NCBI GenBank assembly: GCA_040902585.1
Contig: JBBDXA010000096.1
Location: forward strand, 1-34,594
Reading direction: 5' to 3'
DNA: 34,594 bases
DNA from: JBBDXA01 sp040902585
Lineage (GTDB): Bacteria > Planctomycetota > Phycisphaerae > Phycisphaerales > Phycisphaeraceae
Shown: positions 7,616 to 15,587 of the stretch, in pieces
How the letters are laid out: every line of letters begins with the position of its first letter
How positions within the stretch are numbered: the stretch's first letter is position 1
Made by a program: the position numbers and the translations under genes
Notes under the pieces: model-generated
Told to the model about the DNA's origin: nothing
Seen by the model: only the letters and a program-made list of their open reading frames with translations
Database searches by the model: none

Positions 7616-8389
7616 TCACTCAAACGACTTCCACACCGCATCGTAATACACCTGCGCCGCGGGCCAGGACTGGCTGTAGGTATCGGGCACGTTCTGCCAG
7701 AGCGTGCTGGCCAGATCAACCTTGTGTCGCCTCACGCTGTTGTCGCCGTAGCCGACGACGATGTGATCCTTGTGCCTGACATCCACGTGTTGCGGCGTGG
7801 AGAACCAGTCGGCGAAGAACGCCTGCGAGCCGACCTTCTGAATGCTGACGGAGCGCTTGGTGGTCGGCTCCTTCATGAGTCTGCGCAGGTAACCCGCGCG
7901 GGCGTGAGCCCAGCCGAGGTGTTCATCGCCCGGCGCGAGGACGGGGTTCTTGCCGTGGGGCACGGCATTGCTGTGCGAGAGGTTGCCGTGGCTGTTGTCC
8001 TGCGGCCCCAGCGGGCACATCCACATCGGGCTTTGATGGTGCATGTACTTGCTCTTGCTCAAGAGCCCCCAGTTCTGAAAGCCCATCGGCTTGCTGGTGT
8101 CCGGCCAGTACTCGGTCCAATAGTGGATGTAACCCATCTGCTGATTGCGATAGAGCGGGCCCACCCACGGCATGCGTCCCTGGTTGTCGGTGGCGAAGCC
8201 GATGAGTGCGGAGGCGATCTGACTTGAGTTGGTGTGACAGATGACGACGAGCGCCTCGCGCTTGGACTTGTGAAGTTGAGGCAGCAGCATCGCCAGCAGC
8301 AGGACGATGATGGCGACGACCAGCAGCATTTCAATCAGGGTGAACGCGCTGGCGTTTTGACGCCGATCATTGGCAATGGATGAAGGCAT
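7616..8389 (-). CDS. Prepilin-type N-terminal cleavage/methylation protein (planctomycete H-X9-DG-like)
   Basis: 257 residues. A short basic leader is followed by ASAFTLIEMLLVVAIIVLLLAMLLPQL, the type IV prepilin/pseudopilin cleavage site and hydrophobic helix. The residue before the cleaved Phe is Ala rather than the usual Gly. The large C-terminal part ends in the HIVVGYGDNSVRRHKVDL stretch, like the H-X9-DG end of planctomycete pseudopilin-like proteins, which occur in many copies per genome. Such proteins are processed by prepilin peptidase and held in or secreted across the membrane; individual roles are unknown. ATG at 8389 is preferred over an adjacent TTG. No clear ribosome site is seen. 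Confidence 0.88.
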   Translation of the reverse strand: MPSSIANDRRQNASAFTLIEMLLVVAIIVLLLAMLLPQLHKSKREALVVICHTNSSQIASALIGFATDNQGRMPWVGPLYRNQQMGYIHYWTEYWPDTSKPMGFQNWGLLSKSKYMHHQSPMWMCPLGPQDNSHGNLSHSNAVPHGKNPVLAPGDEHLGWAHARAGYLRRLMKEPTTKRSVSIQKVGSQAFFADWFSTPQHVDVRHKDHIVVGYGDNSVRRHKVDLASTLWQNVPDTYSQSWPAAQVYYDAVWKSFE

Positions 8390-8831
8390 CAATCAGACAT
8401 TCCAAAGTGGGTCGCGGGTGAACGGCTCTGTCCGTTCTCCTCGCTGCGCAGGGAAGCGATCAGTTCAAACTATCTTACCCTCGGCCTCGAGCCCGCCAAG
8501 CGGGAAACATGCGATCAGTGAAGGCGGCCATCTCACCCATCGTTGGGATCATGGACCGTGCTATGGTCTGGGCTTTGCGCTTCGCGGTTCCCGGTCTTCC
8601 ATATTCGGGAACACCGCCCATCACGACGCACACCCTCGTCCCGGCGTGAATCGTTCATCGGGCGACGCGATTCGCCCCGCCCAACCCACCCGGCCCCCGA
8701 CCCGCGACCACCCGTCGCGGCCTTGTGCCGGCGAACCAGAAAAAACTGAACGGCGCTCAGATTCCCCTTGGCTTTTCGTGACGCTGGAAGTAAATTATTC
8801 ACATCTCTTGAGTCTTTAGGTGGGACCGCCA
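8390..8831. other. Non-coding region between divergent genes
   Basis: About 440 bases between the divergent prepilin-type and zinc-ribbon genes. Short inverted repeats near 8415-8445 (GAACGG..CCGTTC) lie on the prepilin side. A possible promoter toward the zinc-ribbon gene is noted separately. Open frames on either strand show no protein-like features. Confidence 0.6.
8768..8796 (+). promoter_or_regulatory. Possible promoter of the small zinc-ribbon gene
   Basis: TTGGCT (8768-8773), 17-nt spacer, TAAATT (8791-8796), followed by an AT-rich stretch unlike its surroundings. The start codon is at 8832, preceded by AGGTGG. The match is moderate. Confidence 0.35.
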
Positions 8832-9164
8832 ATGCCTGTTTCGAGCTGTTTGTGCCATATCGGTCTGCATCGCTGGCGTAGCGAGTCGGAAGCCAAGCGG
8901 TATCGCCACAACACATTCTGGAACAAGACGACGAACCGCCTGGATCCGGCTCGGGCTCTGATGAAGGTCTGCACCCGCTGCGGGACGAAGCGGATTTGGT
9001 CGTTCAACCGCGGCAAGTGGCGCAAGTACGAATCGCAGGAACCTGTGGATACGAGCGCGGCCTGGAACCTTGAGCCAATGCCAAAGGTGGACCCGACCGT
9101 GGAACCGGTGATTCCAAGTAAGCCGGCCCCGACGGTGGGCCAGCCCGCCCCGACGCGGGTGTGA
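8832..9164 (+). CDS. Small zinc-ribbon-like protein, function unknown
   Basis: 110 residues. Two metal-ligand pairs are visible: C-x-C with a following His (Cys6, Cys8, His13, in CLCHIGLHRW) and C-x-x-C (Cys47, Cys50, in KVCTRCGTKRIW). The C-G-H-W then CxxCG order recalls short DUF1660-like zinc ribbons of phage and bacteria, but the family is not certain. The C-terminal third is Pro-rich and probably disordered. ATG at 8832 with an AGGTGG ribosome site is preferred over a GTG at 8820. The stop codon is 3 nt from a family-2 palindrome. Confidence 0.65.
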   Translation: MPVSSCLCHIGLHRWRSESEAKRYRHNTFWNKTTNRLDPARALMKVCTRCGTKRIWSFNRGKWRKYESQEPVDTSAAWNLEPMPKVDPTVEPVIPSKPAPTVGQPAPTRV

Positions 9165-9167
9165 AGT

Positions 9168-9194
9168 GGAGCACCATTCCGGCAGGGTGGTGCT
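9168..9194 (+). repeat. Family-2 palindrome (AGCACCA..TGGTGCT), single copy
   Basis: GGAGCACCATTCC, then GGCAGGGTGGTGCT. Outer arms AGCACCA and TGGTGCT pair. It starts 3 nt after the stop of the zinc-ribbon gene. Confidence 0.8.
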
Positions 9195-9326
9195 TGCCCG
9201 GCGGCAGTCACCTGAGATGAGCAACCCATGTAAAAGCGGCCGGGCGGAACATCCTCCCAGCCGCTACTCCCACAGTCTCATGGTCTAATCAACTGTTAAG
9301 ATTGCCTCGGTGCGAATCGCTGATCA

Positions 9327-10832
9327 TCAGATCGCCTTGCGATCCTGTTCGCGGTCCGAAGGCTTGCGCGGCTCGGGCTCGGCGGGCAGCCGCGGATTCA
9401 GGCGTTGTCCGCGGATTTCGATGCGGTTGCTTTCGAGCATCTTCAGCTTGCCGCGCAGTTCATCGGGGACTTTGGCGCGCTCTTCATCGGTGTTGATGTG
9501 GCCTTGATAGAGCGTGTTGCCTTCCTTTTTGCGGGCGGTGAGTTGTTTCTTGCCGTCTTCGGTCTTGATGGTGAGCGTGTGCGTGCCGTCGCTGAAGGAA
9601 GCGGAGGCGACGCCGCCGGCGATGTTCAGGTTCAGGCGCTGGGCCTCACCACCGTCCGCGCCGGGGGCACCGGGCGCGAAACCCTTCTGGTGCAGTTCCT
9701 TCATTTTCTCCTGCATCAGCGACTGGATTTGTTTCTGCATCGCTTCGATCTGCTTGCGCATCGCATCCTGATCCGCGCCCTGGGGAAGCTGCTGCATGTG
9801 GCGCTGAATCAGATCGGCGAGCTGCTTGCCGTCGAAGTCGAGATCGAGCTCGATGCGGCCGGGATTGACCGCAGCGCCGGGACTGCGGGGGCCGAACGGC
9901 GTGCGGGCGCCGGCGGATTTCTCCATCTTCTGTAGCTTGGGTTTCACCGCCTCGGGAATCGCCTCGCGCTCTTCATCGGTATCGATCGGGCCTTCGAAGA
10001 GTACTTTGCCGGCCTTGTCTTTCACGGTGAGCTTCTTGCCGTCCTTGTCGATGGTCAGATCCAGTTCGTGTTCATCATCGGCGAACTTCAGGACGCGATG
10101 TCCGCGGTTCATCGGAACGGCCCGCCCCGCCTGCGGCAAAAGCTCCACATCAAACGGCGCAGGCTGATGCCACCACTGAAGACCCTCGACGGGATCGAAC
10201 ACCGGCTTCTCCTTCTCGACGAGCACGGCCTTGACCACCTGCTCCTTGCCTTCGCGGATGACGGTCAGGTCGATCGTGTCGCCGGCCTTGTGAGCGCGGA
10301 CGAGCGTGCCGAGTTGCATCACGTTGACCAGCTTCTGATCGCCGAGCTTGATGATGACATCATGCTGCTTGAGCCCGGCCTTGTCGGCGGGACTTTCGGG
10401 CTCGATGAAATCCACCGTCAGCCCGAAGCCTTCGGGCAGCTTGAGCTGGGCCGCCACCTGCGGCGCCACCGGCGAGGTGGCGACGCCCAGATGCGTCATC
10501 TTCTTCATCGCCGGGGCCTTCAAGGTCAACGCGCGCGGTTCACCCGCCACGATCACCCGCTTGCCCGCTTCGCCATCGGGCCCTTCGATAAAGAGCACTC
10601 GCCGCCCCTGCACGGGCGGGGCAACCAGGATGCGATGCGCTTGCCCGGGCTGCCCGGGCGTCACGCCTTCAACAGGAAGCGCCTGTTCGACCTGTTCGAT
10701 TTCGACGACGATCACGCCGTCGCCGGTCGCGGGCTTAGCAGGCATTGCGAGCTTGTCATCAGCCGCGTGCGCGGTGATCGACATCGCCATCATCAGGCCA
10801 ACCATCAAAGTGAAAGTGTTACGAAAGTTCAT
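9327..10832 (-). CDS. Exported PDZ-domain protein with internal duplicated module
   Basis: 501 residues. Signal peptide at 1-23 (cut after AHA). A PDZ domain spans about 115-205 (VATSPVAPQVA, FGLTVDFIEPESPADKAGL, DVIIKLGDQKL). Two homologous modules follow at about 251-303 and 414-466; both have the pattern H-x-L-x-I-x-x-x-DGKK, a G-x-x-L-(Y/F)-x-G turn, I-x-TDEER and K-L-(K/Q). A Met/Gln-rich coiled coil (about 335-385) separates them. There is no protease domain, so it is likely a periplasmic sensor or scaffold. Third in line after the sigma and anti-sigma-like genes on the same strand, it may sense envelope state for them. AGGAG precedes the ATG by 7 nt. Confidence 0.85.
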   Translation of the reverse strand: MNFRNTFTLMVGLMMAMSITAHAADDKLAMPAKPATGDGVIVVEIEQVEQALPVEGVTPGQPGQAHRILVAPPVQGRRVLFIEGPDGEAGKRVIVAGEPRALTLKAPAMKKMTHLGVATSPVAPQVAAQLKLPEGFGLTVDFIEPESPADKAGLKQHDVIIKLGDQKLVNVMQLGTLVRAHKAGDTIDLTVIREGKEQVVKAVLVEKEKPVFDPVEGLQWWHQPAPFDVELLPQAGRAVPMNRGHRVLKFADDEHELDLTIDKDGKKLTVKDKAGKVLFEGPIDTDEEREAIPEAVKPKLQKMEKSAGARTPFGPRSPGAAVNPGRIELDLDFDGKQLADLIQRHMQQLPQGADQDAMRKQIEAMQKQIQSLMQEKMKELHQKGFAPGAPGADGGEAQRLNLNIAGGVASASFSDGTHTLTIKTEDGKKQLTARKKEGNTLYQGHINTDEERAKVPDELRGKLKMLESNRIEIRGQRLNPRLPAEPEPRKPSDREQDRKAI

Positions 10833-10884
10833 ACCAAAGCTCCTGTCGCGGTGTTCAAGGCCCCGCGCGGCCAGGGAGTGCAAA

Positions 10885-10960
10885 ATCAAGGTTCAGGGTT
10901 CAGGGTTCAGGGTTCCGGGTTTCATCCCTTCGTGCCTCCGTCCCTCCGTCCCTCCGTTCC
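10885..10960. repeat. G-rich tandem repeats at the anti-sigma gene 3' end
   Basis: Heptamer GGTTCAG repeated at about 10891-10915, followed by CCTCCGTCCCTCCGTCCCTC. The two blocks are purine-rich on opposite strands. They lie between the stop of the anti-sigma-like gene and the start of the PDZ gene. Similar simple repeats occur at 22854-23012 and 34480-34520. Confidence 0.7.
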
Positions 10961-10963
10961 TTC

Positions 10964-11494
10964 CTAATCAAACCTCGCCGGCATCACGATCAGATCGTTT
11001 CGCGGCACGGTGTATTCGATGCGGATGTTGCGCTCTTCGTCGATGAGCTGCACGCGCTCGTAGCTCTGCTGGAGGTAACGGCGCAGCGGCGTGTTGTCGA
11101 TGTGGACCAAGTCCTGCGGCTGCACGGTGGACCACACATCCTCGATGCGCACGGGGTTGAAGTCTGAAGCGATGTCCGGGCTGACCGGCGCGGCGACGAG
11201 CGGGTTGTTCGGGCGAGTGTCCGGATCGCGGTTGTTCATCGCGAGGTAAACGAGGGCGGCGAGGGCGATGCAGGCCGCCAGCGCGGTGCCAAGGCGGAAC
11301 CAGAGTCGCATGGAGGCGCTGCCGACCTGGAGTTGCAGCGTCAGGCCGAGCACGCGGCGGTCCAGTTCATCCGAAGGCCGATGCAGCGGCAGGGCTTGCA
11401 GCATGCGTTCGAGTTCGTCATCGTTCAGCTTGGTCATCTTGTCATGCTTGTCATGCTTGTCATGCTTGTCATGCTTGTCATGCTTGTCGTTCAT
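10964..11494 (-). CDS. Membrane-bound anti-sigma-factor-like protein with (Asp-Lys-His)n N-terminus
   Basis: 176 residues, one membrane helix (about 98-115, TALAACIALAALVYLAM), cytoplasmic N-terminal part with KLNDDELERMLQALPLHRPSDELDRRVL, and an extracytoplasmic C-terminal domain of no known family. The gene directly follows the ECF-like sigma gene on the same strand, the usual place for a cognate anti-sigma factor. It has no zinc-binding HxxxCxxC motif. Residues 2-19 are a perfect Asp-Lys-His tripeptide repeat encoded by 9-bp tandem units. The ATG at 11494 has an AGGAC site; a start at the Met after the repeat (MTKLND) would give a protein more like its relatives, so the repeat may be a recent addition. 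Confidence 0.75.
   Translation of the reverse strand: MNDKHDKHDKHDKHDKHDKMTKLNDDELERMLQALPLHRPSDELDRRVLGLTLQLQVGSASMRLWFRLGTALAACIALAALVYLAMNNRDPDTRPNNPLVAAPVSPDIASDFNPVRIEDVWSTVQPQDLVHIDNTPLRRYLQQSYERVQLIDEERNIRIEYTVPRNDLIVMPARFD
11439..11492 (-). repeat. 9-bp tandem repeat inside the anti-sigma-like gene
   Basis: Five exact copies of CTTGTCATG (plus strand) followed by one imperfect copy. Each unit encodes Asp-Lys-His on the minus strand. Copy-number change by slippage would keep the reading frame. Confidence 0.95.
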
Positions 11495-11545
11495 GTCCGT
11501 CCTGCTTTCAAGCAAGTCTTCCACACGGCAGCGCGCGGCGAGGCA

Positions 11546-12100
11546 TCAGGCGATTGGGGCGAGCTGTTCCTTGAGTTTGTCGAGTGCTCTTCGGTAGCGA
11601 CTGGCAACGGTGGAGAGCGGTTCATTGGAGGCCAGGGCGATCTGGTCGAACGTCAGGCCGGCGTAAAGTTTCATGATGAGCACATCGCGCTGCGGCTGGG
11701 GGAGTTCATCGACGGCCTTGCGGATGATCTGTTCCTTTTCATTCGCCATGGCCGCCTGATCGGAGCCTGCGAGCGACGGGTCGTGTCCGTTGTAGATCGA
11801 AATATTGGTGCGGGCATCACGATGCTTGAGCGGGTTCATCGGATTCGGTCCCTCGCTGCCTGCGGGAGCATCGATCGACATTTCCTGCCGCTTGCGGGTG
11901 ATGTCGATGGCGGCGTTGCGCACGGCGGCGTAGGCGTAGGCGACCGGGTCGCCGGTGGGCGAAGTGCCCGCCCGGCAGAGGCGCGCGAAAGCATCGTGGA
12001 TCGCGTCCTCAGCGCGGTCCGGCTTTCGCGTGATCGATAGGGCCACCGTGAACAGCCCCTGTCGATGGTCCCGATAAATCGCCTCTAGCGTCGATCGCAC
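11546..12100 (-). CDS. Sigma-70 family (ECF-type) RNA polymerase sigma factor
   Basis: 184 residues. Region 2 is at about 5-70, with DRAEDAIHDAFARL as the core-binding helix and DPVAYAYAAVRNAAIDITRKR as the -10 recognition part. Region 4 is at about 128-180 (ELPQPQRDVLIMKLYAGLTFDQIA then STVASRYRRALDKLKEQL). Regions 1 and 3 are absent, as in ECF factors. It heads a minus-strand run with the anti-sigma-like and PDZ genes (gaps of about 50 and 130 nt), consistent with one signalling operon. The target promoter is unknown. A long linker (about 75-115) between the two regions is somewhat unusual. The ribosome site is weak. Confidence 0.92.
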   Translation of the reverse strand: MRSTLEAIYRDHRQGLFTVALSITRKPDRAEDAIHDAFARLCRAGTSPTGDPVAYAYAAVRNAAIDITRKRQEMSIDAPAGSEGPNPMNPLKHRDARTNISIYNGHDPSLAGSDQAAMANEKEQIIRKAVDELPQPQRDVLIMKLYAGLTFDQIALASNEPLSTVASRYRRALDKLKEQLAPIA

Positions 12101-12239
12101 GGCCTGTTTCGTCTCCAGTCAGCACCATCCGGCTGTTCTACTTTAGACACGAAGCCGGCCCGGTGATTTGTGCAGGAATGTTCCATTCACCCGCGAAACC
12201 CAGCGCCGTCCAAATGTGTCAATCAACCGGCCTGTGCAT

Positions 12240-12268
12240 CGGACAACGCCCGGCCTGAACCGTATAAT
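12240..12268 (+). promoter_or_regulatory. Sigma70 promoter of the vWA gene
   Basis: CGGACA (12240-12245), 17-nt spacer and consensus TATAAT (12263-12268). The predicted start near 12275 gives a leader of about 65 nt before the ATG at 12341, which has a strong AAGGAG site. Confidence 0.65.
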
Positions 12269-12340
12269 GATGGGAGAGGGAATTCTGTCCCCGGTGGCTG
12301 GTATATCAGCCTGCCTCAGGCTTACGTTAAGGAGCGCCGC

Positions 12341-13450
12341 ATGTTCTGGTTAGGCTTTGCCGATCAACGTCCCACCCCCCAGCCCCGTCCCGAAGGGCTC
12401 GGTCCCAAGAAGCTGATGCCGCCGCGCGGTCCCGGTGGCCCCGGTACCCCCGGCGCGCCCGGCGCAGCCCCGATGGGCGAGCTTCCTCCTGAAGAGGAAG
12501 AAGAGAAGAGCGAGGTCGCCGCGGTGCTGGCGGATATCGCGCCTTGGGCGGTGTCGATTGTCGTCCACGCGGCGATGGTGCTCATTGCGATTCTCATTGT
12601 CTGGGTCACGTTGCAGGAGCCTGATGAAGAGGAGCCGATCATCCCGATCGCCCGGCTCAGCGAGCGGCCCGGCTCGCCCCTTCAGATGAAGACCACGACG
12701 ACGCCGACGAAGACCAGCTCTTCGAAGCGCACGGTGACCAAGAGCGAGAAGGTGACGCAGCAGGAAGTGAGCAAGGTCAAGGCGGACTCGAGCCTGATCG
12801 GCGTGGCGGGCGGCGCGGAGAGCAAGGCCAGCCCGTTCGGTACGAGCGTCGGCGTGGGCGGGCCGTTCAAGGCCGGCTTCTTCGGCGCGGGCGGCAACGC
12901 CAAGCGGATTGCGTACATCATTGATGCTTCCGGTTCGCTGATCGACACGTTGCCGTTTGTGGTGAGTGAATTGAAGCGTTCGGTGAACGGCCTGAGCGAG
13001 CAGCAGTCGTTCGCGGTGGTGTTCTTCCAGCAGGACAAGGTGATCGAAGTGCCGCCGCCGGGCCTCAAGCCGGTCACCAGCGAGAACCGCGCCAATGCCT
13101 TCAAGTGGATGGATCTGGAAGAAGCGGGCAACGTGATCCCCGGCGGCGTGGCTGGTCACGGCCCGACGGATGCCATGAAGCGCGTGCTCAGCTACAAGCC
13201 CGAGCTGGTGTTCCTTCTCTCGGACAACATCACCGGCCAGGGCCGCTATGAGATCTCGCAGGAAACACTCTGCAAGGAGATCAAGGACGCCAACAAGAGC
13301 CAGACGAAGATCAACACGATTCAGTTCCTCTATCCCGACCCGCTGACGAAAATCAAAAACATGAAGCCCACGCTGGAGCGCATCGCCAGCGATTCCGGCG
13401 GGTTGTACAAGTTCGTGAGCGGTCGCGAACTCGGTATCGCGGCGAACTGA
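12341..13450 (+). CDS. Single-pass membrane protein with von Willebrand factor A domain
   Basis: 369 residues. A Pro/Gly-rich N-terminus (1-50) and an acidic patch (EEEEE) precede one membrane helix (about 67-91, APWAVSIVVHAAMVLIAILIVWVTL). A Ser/Thr/Lys-rich linker leads to a vWA domain (about 188-365). The MIDAS motif is D-A-S-G-S (195-199), and LLSDNITGQG supplies a later metal-site loop. The domain binds a divalent cation and usually a protein partner. The N-terminal half recalls biopolymer-transport/TonB-like planctomycete proteins, but no ExbB/ExbD gene is beside it. AAGGAG lies 8 nt before the chosen ATG; the frame stays open upstream but without a start of similar quality. Confidence 0.88.
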   Translation: MFWLGFADQRPTPQPRPEGLGPKKLMPPRGPGGPGTPGAPGAAPMGELPPEEEEEKSEVAAVLADIAPWAVSIVVHAAMVLIAILIVWVTLQEPDEEEPIIPIARLSERPGSPLQMKTTTTPTKTSSSKRTVTKSEKVTQQEVSKVKADSSLIGVAGGAESKASPFGTSVGVGGPFKAGFFGAGGNAKRIAYIIDASGSLIDTLPFVVSELKRSVNGLSEQQSFAVVFFQQDKVIEVPPPGLKPVTSENRANAFKWMDLEEAGNVIPGGVAGHGPTDAMKRVLSYKPELVFLLSDNITGQGRYEISQETLCKEIKDANKSQTKINTIQFLYPDPLTKIKNMKPTLERIASDSGGLYKFVSGRELGIAAN

Positions 13451-13516
13451 TCGAAGCGAATCGACGAATAGCGATTATTCCGAGAAAACAAGGCCGTCTT
13501 GCCTTGGGGGTGTCGC

Positions 13517-13870
13517 ATGCCTGTGAGCTGTTTTCAAACCTGCACCTTTGCCCAAGCGCCGGGCGCGCAGATGAAGTCCTTTCAGCCTTGCTATTTCACG
13601 CCATCGCCGGGTGAGCAACTTGCATCCATGATGGGCGTGATTCTTGTGGTTACGGCTGCTGCGGCTGTTTTCATTCTCCTGATTGTCCTGTGGGACCGGC
13701 GCGGGCGCAGGAATGCGCGTTGGCGACGCCGGCGACAGGGACGATGCGTCAAGTGCAACTATTACATCGCACCCAGCCTGCGCGACGGCTCGACGTGTTG
13801 CCCTGAGTGCGGCGAACCGGCGCTGCATGTGCAGGTCGGGCGCACGCCGTTTCCGATGGACGCGGGGTAG
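13517..13870 (+). CDS. Small membrane protein with C-terminal zinc ribbon
   Basis: 117 residues. One membrane helix (about 38-59, MMGVILVVTAAAAVFILLIVLW) is followed by an Arg-rich cytoplasmic stretch (RRGRRNARWRRRRQ). A C-terminal four-Cys zinc ribbon follows (Cys77, Cys80 in CVKCNYY; Cys95, Cys98 in CPECGEP). Proteins of this build, membrane helix plus Arg-rich linker plus CxxC..CPxCG, are common in planctomycetes and have no assigned role. ATG at 13517 is preferred over TTG at 13499; the true start could also be Met20. A family-2 palindrome begins 9 nt after the stop. Confidence 0.72.
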   Translation: MPVSCFQTCTFAQAPGAQMKSFQPCYFTPSPGEQLASMMGVILVVTAAAAVFILLIVLWDRRGRRNARWRRRRQGRCVKCNYYIAPSLRDGSTCCPECGEPALHVQVGRTPFPMDAG

Positions 13871-13879
13871 GACAATTCC

Positions 13880-14005
13880 GGAGCACCATCCCGACAGGGT
13901 GGTGCTATTAGCTCGCGAATACCTCCTGCGCTTCGATGCGAAAGGGACAAAGCGATCAACAGTCTTGCGTGCGCCAGCAGCACCACCCTGTCGGGATGGT
14001 GCTCC
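13880..14005. mobile_element. MITE-like element: two inverted family-2 palindromes
   Basis: Left end 13880-13906 and right end 13979-14005 are inverted copies of GGAGCACCA-TCCCGACAGGG-TGGTGCT, with 72 nt of unrelated sequence between. Each end can also fold on itself (AGCACCA with TGGTGCT, CCC with GGG, GACA loop). The same layout and end spacing recur at 18661-18794. There is no coding capacity. It starts 9 nt after one stop and ends 24 nt before the next ATG. Confidence 0.75.
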
Positions 14006-14028
14006 CGGTCTGCTATCCTTTCCCTTCG

Positions 14029-14946
14029 ATGTTCTCCTCCGCCTTCCAGTTCATCGTGGAATGGCCCGCCGCCCAGCGCGCCCTGATCGCAGGCCTCGCC
14101 GTCGCCGCGGCGTGTTCGCTGCTCTCCGTGTTCGTCGTCCTGAAGCGCATGGCGTTCATCGGCCAAGGCATCAGTCATGCGGGCTACGGCGCGGCCGGCA
14201 CCGCGCTGTTCCTCGGCCTGGTCAGCAGCGACCCGCGCTACGATGCCCTCGTCCTCGCCTTCTGCATCGCCACCGCCTGGCTCATCGGCTTCATCGCGCG
14301 CAGGCGCAGGCTCAACGAAGACACCGCCATCGGCATCCTGCTCGCAGGCGCGATGGCGTGGGGTGTGTTCATCACCAATTTCAGTGCGGCCCTTCAGAAG
14401 CCGGGCGGTCCCTTTTATTGGCAATGGTATGCGGCGAACATCGCGGCCGGCGCGGGGCGCGCCGACTTCGACTCCATCCTGTTCGGCGCACTGCTCAACA
14501 TCACCTTTGTGCAGGCGGTCATCAGCGTGGTCGTGGCGATCGCCATCATCATGCTGCTGATGATGTATTTCAAGGAGATTGTCTTCTTCGCCTTTGACGA
14601 GCCGACCAGCCAGGTTTACGGCGTGCGCACCGGAATGATTCACTACCTGCTGCTCACGCTGCTGGCGGTCACCGTCGTGCTGACCATGCGCCTGGCGGGC
14701 GTGCTGCTCGTCGGGGCGATCCTCGTCATCCCCGGCGCGACGGCCCTGATGCTCAGTGATCGGCTAACGCGGGTGCTGGCCATCTCCTGTGGTGTCGGGC
14801 TGCTCGGGGTGGTGCTGGGTCTGCTGATCAGCCTGGAATGGGCCTTCGTGGGCCCGGGGCCCTGTATCGTGGGCGTGCTCTGCCTGATGTTCGTGCTGGC
14901 ATCAGGCTGGCGATGGATGCGCGTCGGAGTGAGGCGTGCGGCCTAG
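14029..14946 (+). CDS. Zinc/manganese/iron-type ABC transporter permease (ZnuB/TroD family)
   Basis: 305 residues with about eight or nine membrane segments. Family signs include VVLKRMAFIGQGISHAGYGAAG (about 41-62), the cytoplasmic loop that contacts the ATPase, and the later LTLLAVTVVLTMRLAGVLLVGAILVIPGATALML block. The complex imports divalent metal using a solute-binding lipoprotein and an ATPase. Neither partner gene is adjacent: upstream is a zinc-ribbon gene, downstream rho. It is therefore an orphan permease in this window, unless the other subunits lie elsewhere. There is no Shine-Dalgarno. An extended -10 (TGCTATCCT, 14011-14019) sits 9 nt before the ATG, so the mRNA may be nearly leaderless. 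Confidence 0.9.
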   Translation: MFSSAFQFIVEWPAAQRALIAGLAVAAACSLLSVFVVLKRMAFIGQGISHAGYGAAGTALFLGLVSSDPRYDALVLAFCIATAWLIGFIARRRRLNEDTAIGILLAGAMAWGVFITNFSAALQKPGGPFYWQWYAANIAAGAGRADFDSILFGALLNITFVQAVISVVVAIAIIMLLMMYFKEIVFFAFDEPTSQVYGVRTGMIHYLLLTLLAVTVVLTMRLAGVLLVGAILVIPGATALMLSDRLTRVLAISCGVGLLGVVLGLLISLEWAFVGPGPCIVGVLCLMFVLASGWRWMRVGVRRAA

Positions 14947-15064
14947 AAGAAAATGCAAAATGCAAAGCACGCAAATGAAAAGGGGCAATGCCGGAGGTTG
15001 CATGACATCCGGCTGACCTTTGCATTTCTCACTTGCATGCTTTGCATTTTGCATTTTCTCTTCA
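14946..15064. repeat. ATGCAAA-type inverted repeat after the permease gene
   Basis: Left arm 14946-14979 (GAAGAAAATGCAAAATGCAA and on) matches the inverse of the right arm (about 15018-15064, ending GCATTTTGCATTTTCTCTTC), with small differences. It begins at the last base of the permease stop codon. A transcript could form a long AU-rich hairpin. Confidence 0.8.
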
Positions 15065-15587
15065 GTTTTCAACATCCTGCCGCCTTCGGAACTTAAGCCT
15101 TGCATCCGATTGTGTCGATTGCTATGGTATCTGGAAGGGAGCGCCCGCTTCTGGGCCTCCTTTGAAGCCGGGAAAGAACTCCTGCTTTTGCCGATGACCC
15201 GCTTGGCACCTTGTTTTTGTCCTGCTTTCGTGCTGGTTTCGGACGAGTCGCCACGGGGAACGACGGGGATTTCATCGGCCGATTGATTGATTCCAAGTTT
15301 GCTTGTTCCTGCTTATTCCTCGGTTGTCTGATCCCAACCAGGTCTTGCAGCGCATGATGGATCGCTGCGTCGCTGCCTTTTGTGAGGCTCGCCGCCCCTT
15401 CGCAGCGGAACGCCCTTCTTACCAGGGGAATCCGTTCCGCCACGTGATCCAAGTCGCCGCCTGGCCGAAGCGCAACATCCTGTTTGAAACGGTTTCTTTT
15501 CATCCTGCACGGCCTTCGCGCCGTCGCGGCCTCGCCAGTGCATCATGCACCCGCCTGGCCGACCCCTCCCTTGGCCGCGCGCTCTTC
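14947..15587. other. 640-nt non-coding region before rho
   Basis: The first part (14946-15064) is an inverted repeat of ATGCAAA-rich arms directly at the permease stop. The remaining 520 nt show no gene on either strand. The rho frame is open from 15303, but that extension has no domain features and is rich in Arg and Pro, as expected of random high-GC reading. The stretch may be a rho leader. Confidence 0.6.

Noticed and set aside
11439..11492. Phase-variable on/off switch by slippage
   Set aside because: The unit is 9 bp, so copy change cannot alter the frame; only length variation is possible.
15303..15587. N-terminal extension of rho by 95 residues
   Set aside because: There is only a TTG start, no ribosome site and no domain-like sequence; the OB-fold-like part begins after 15588.
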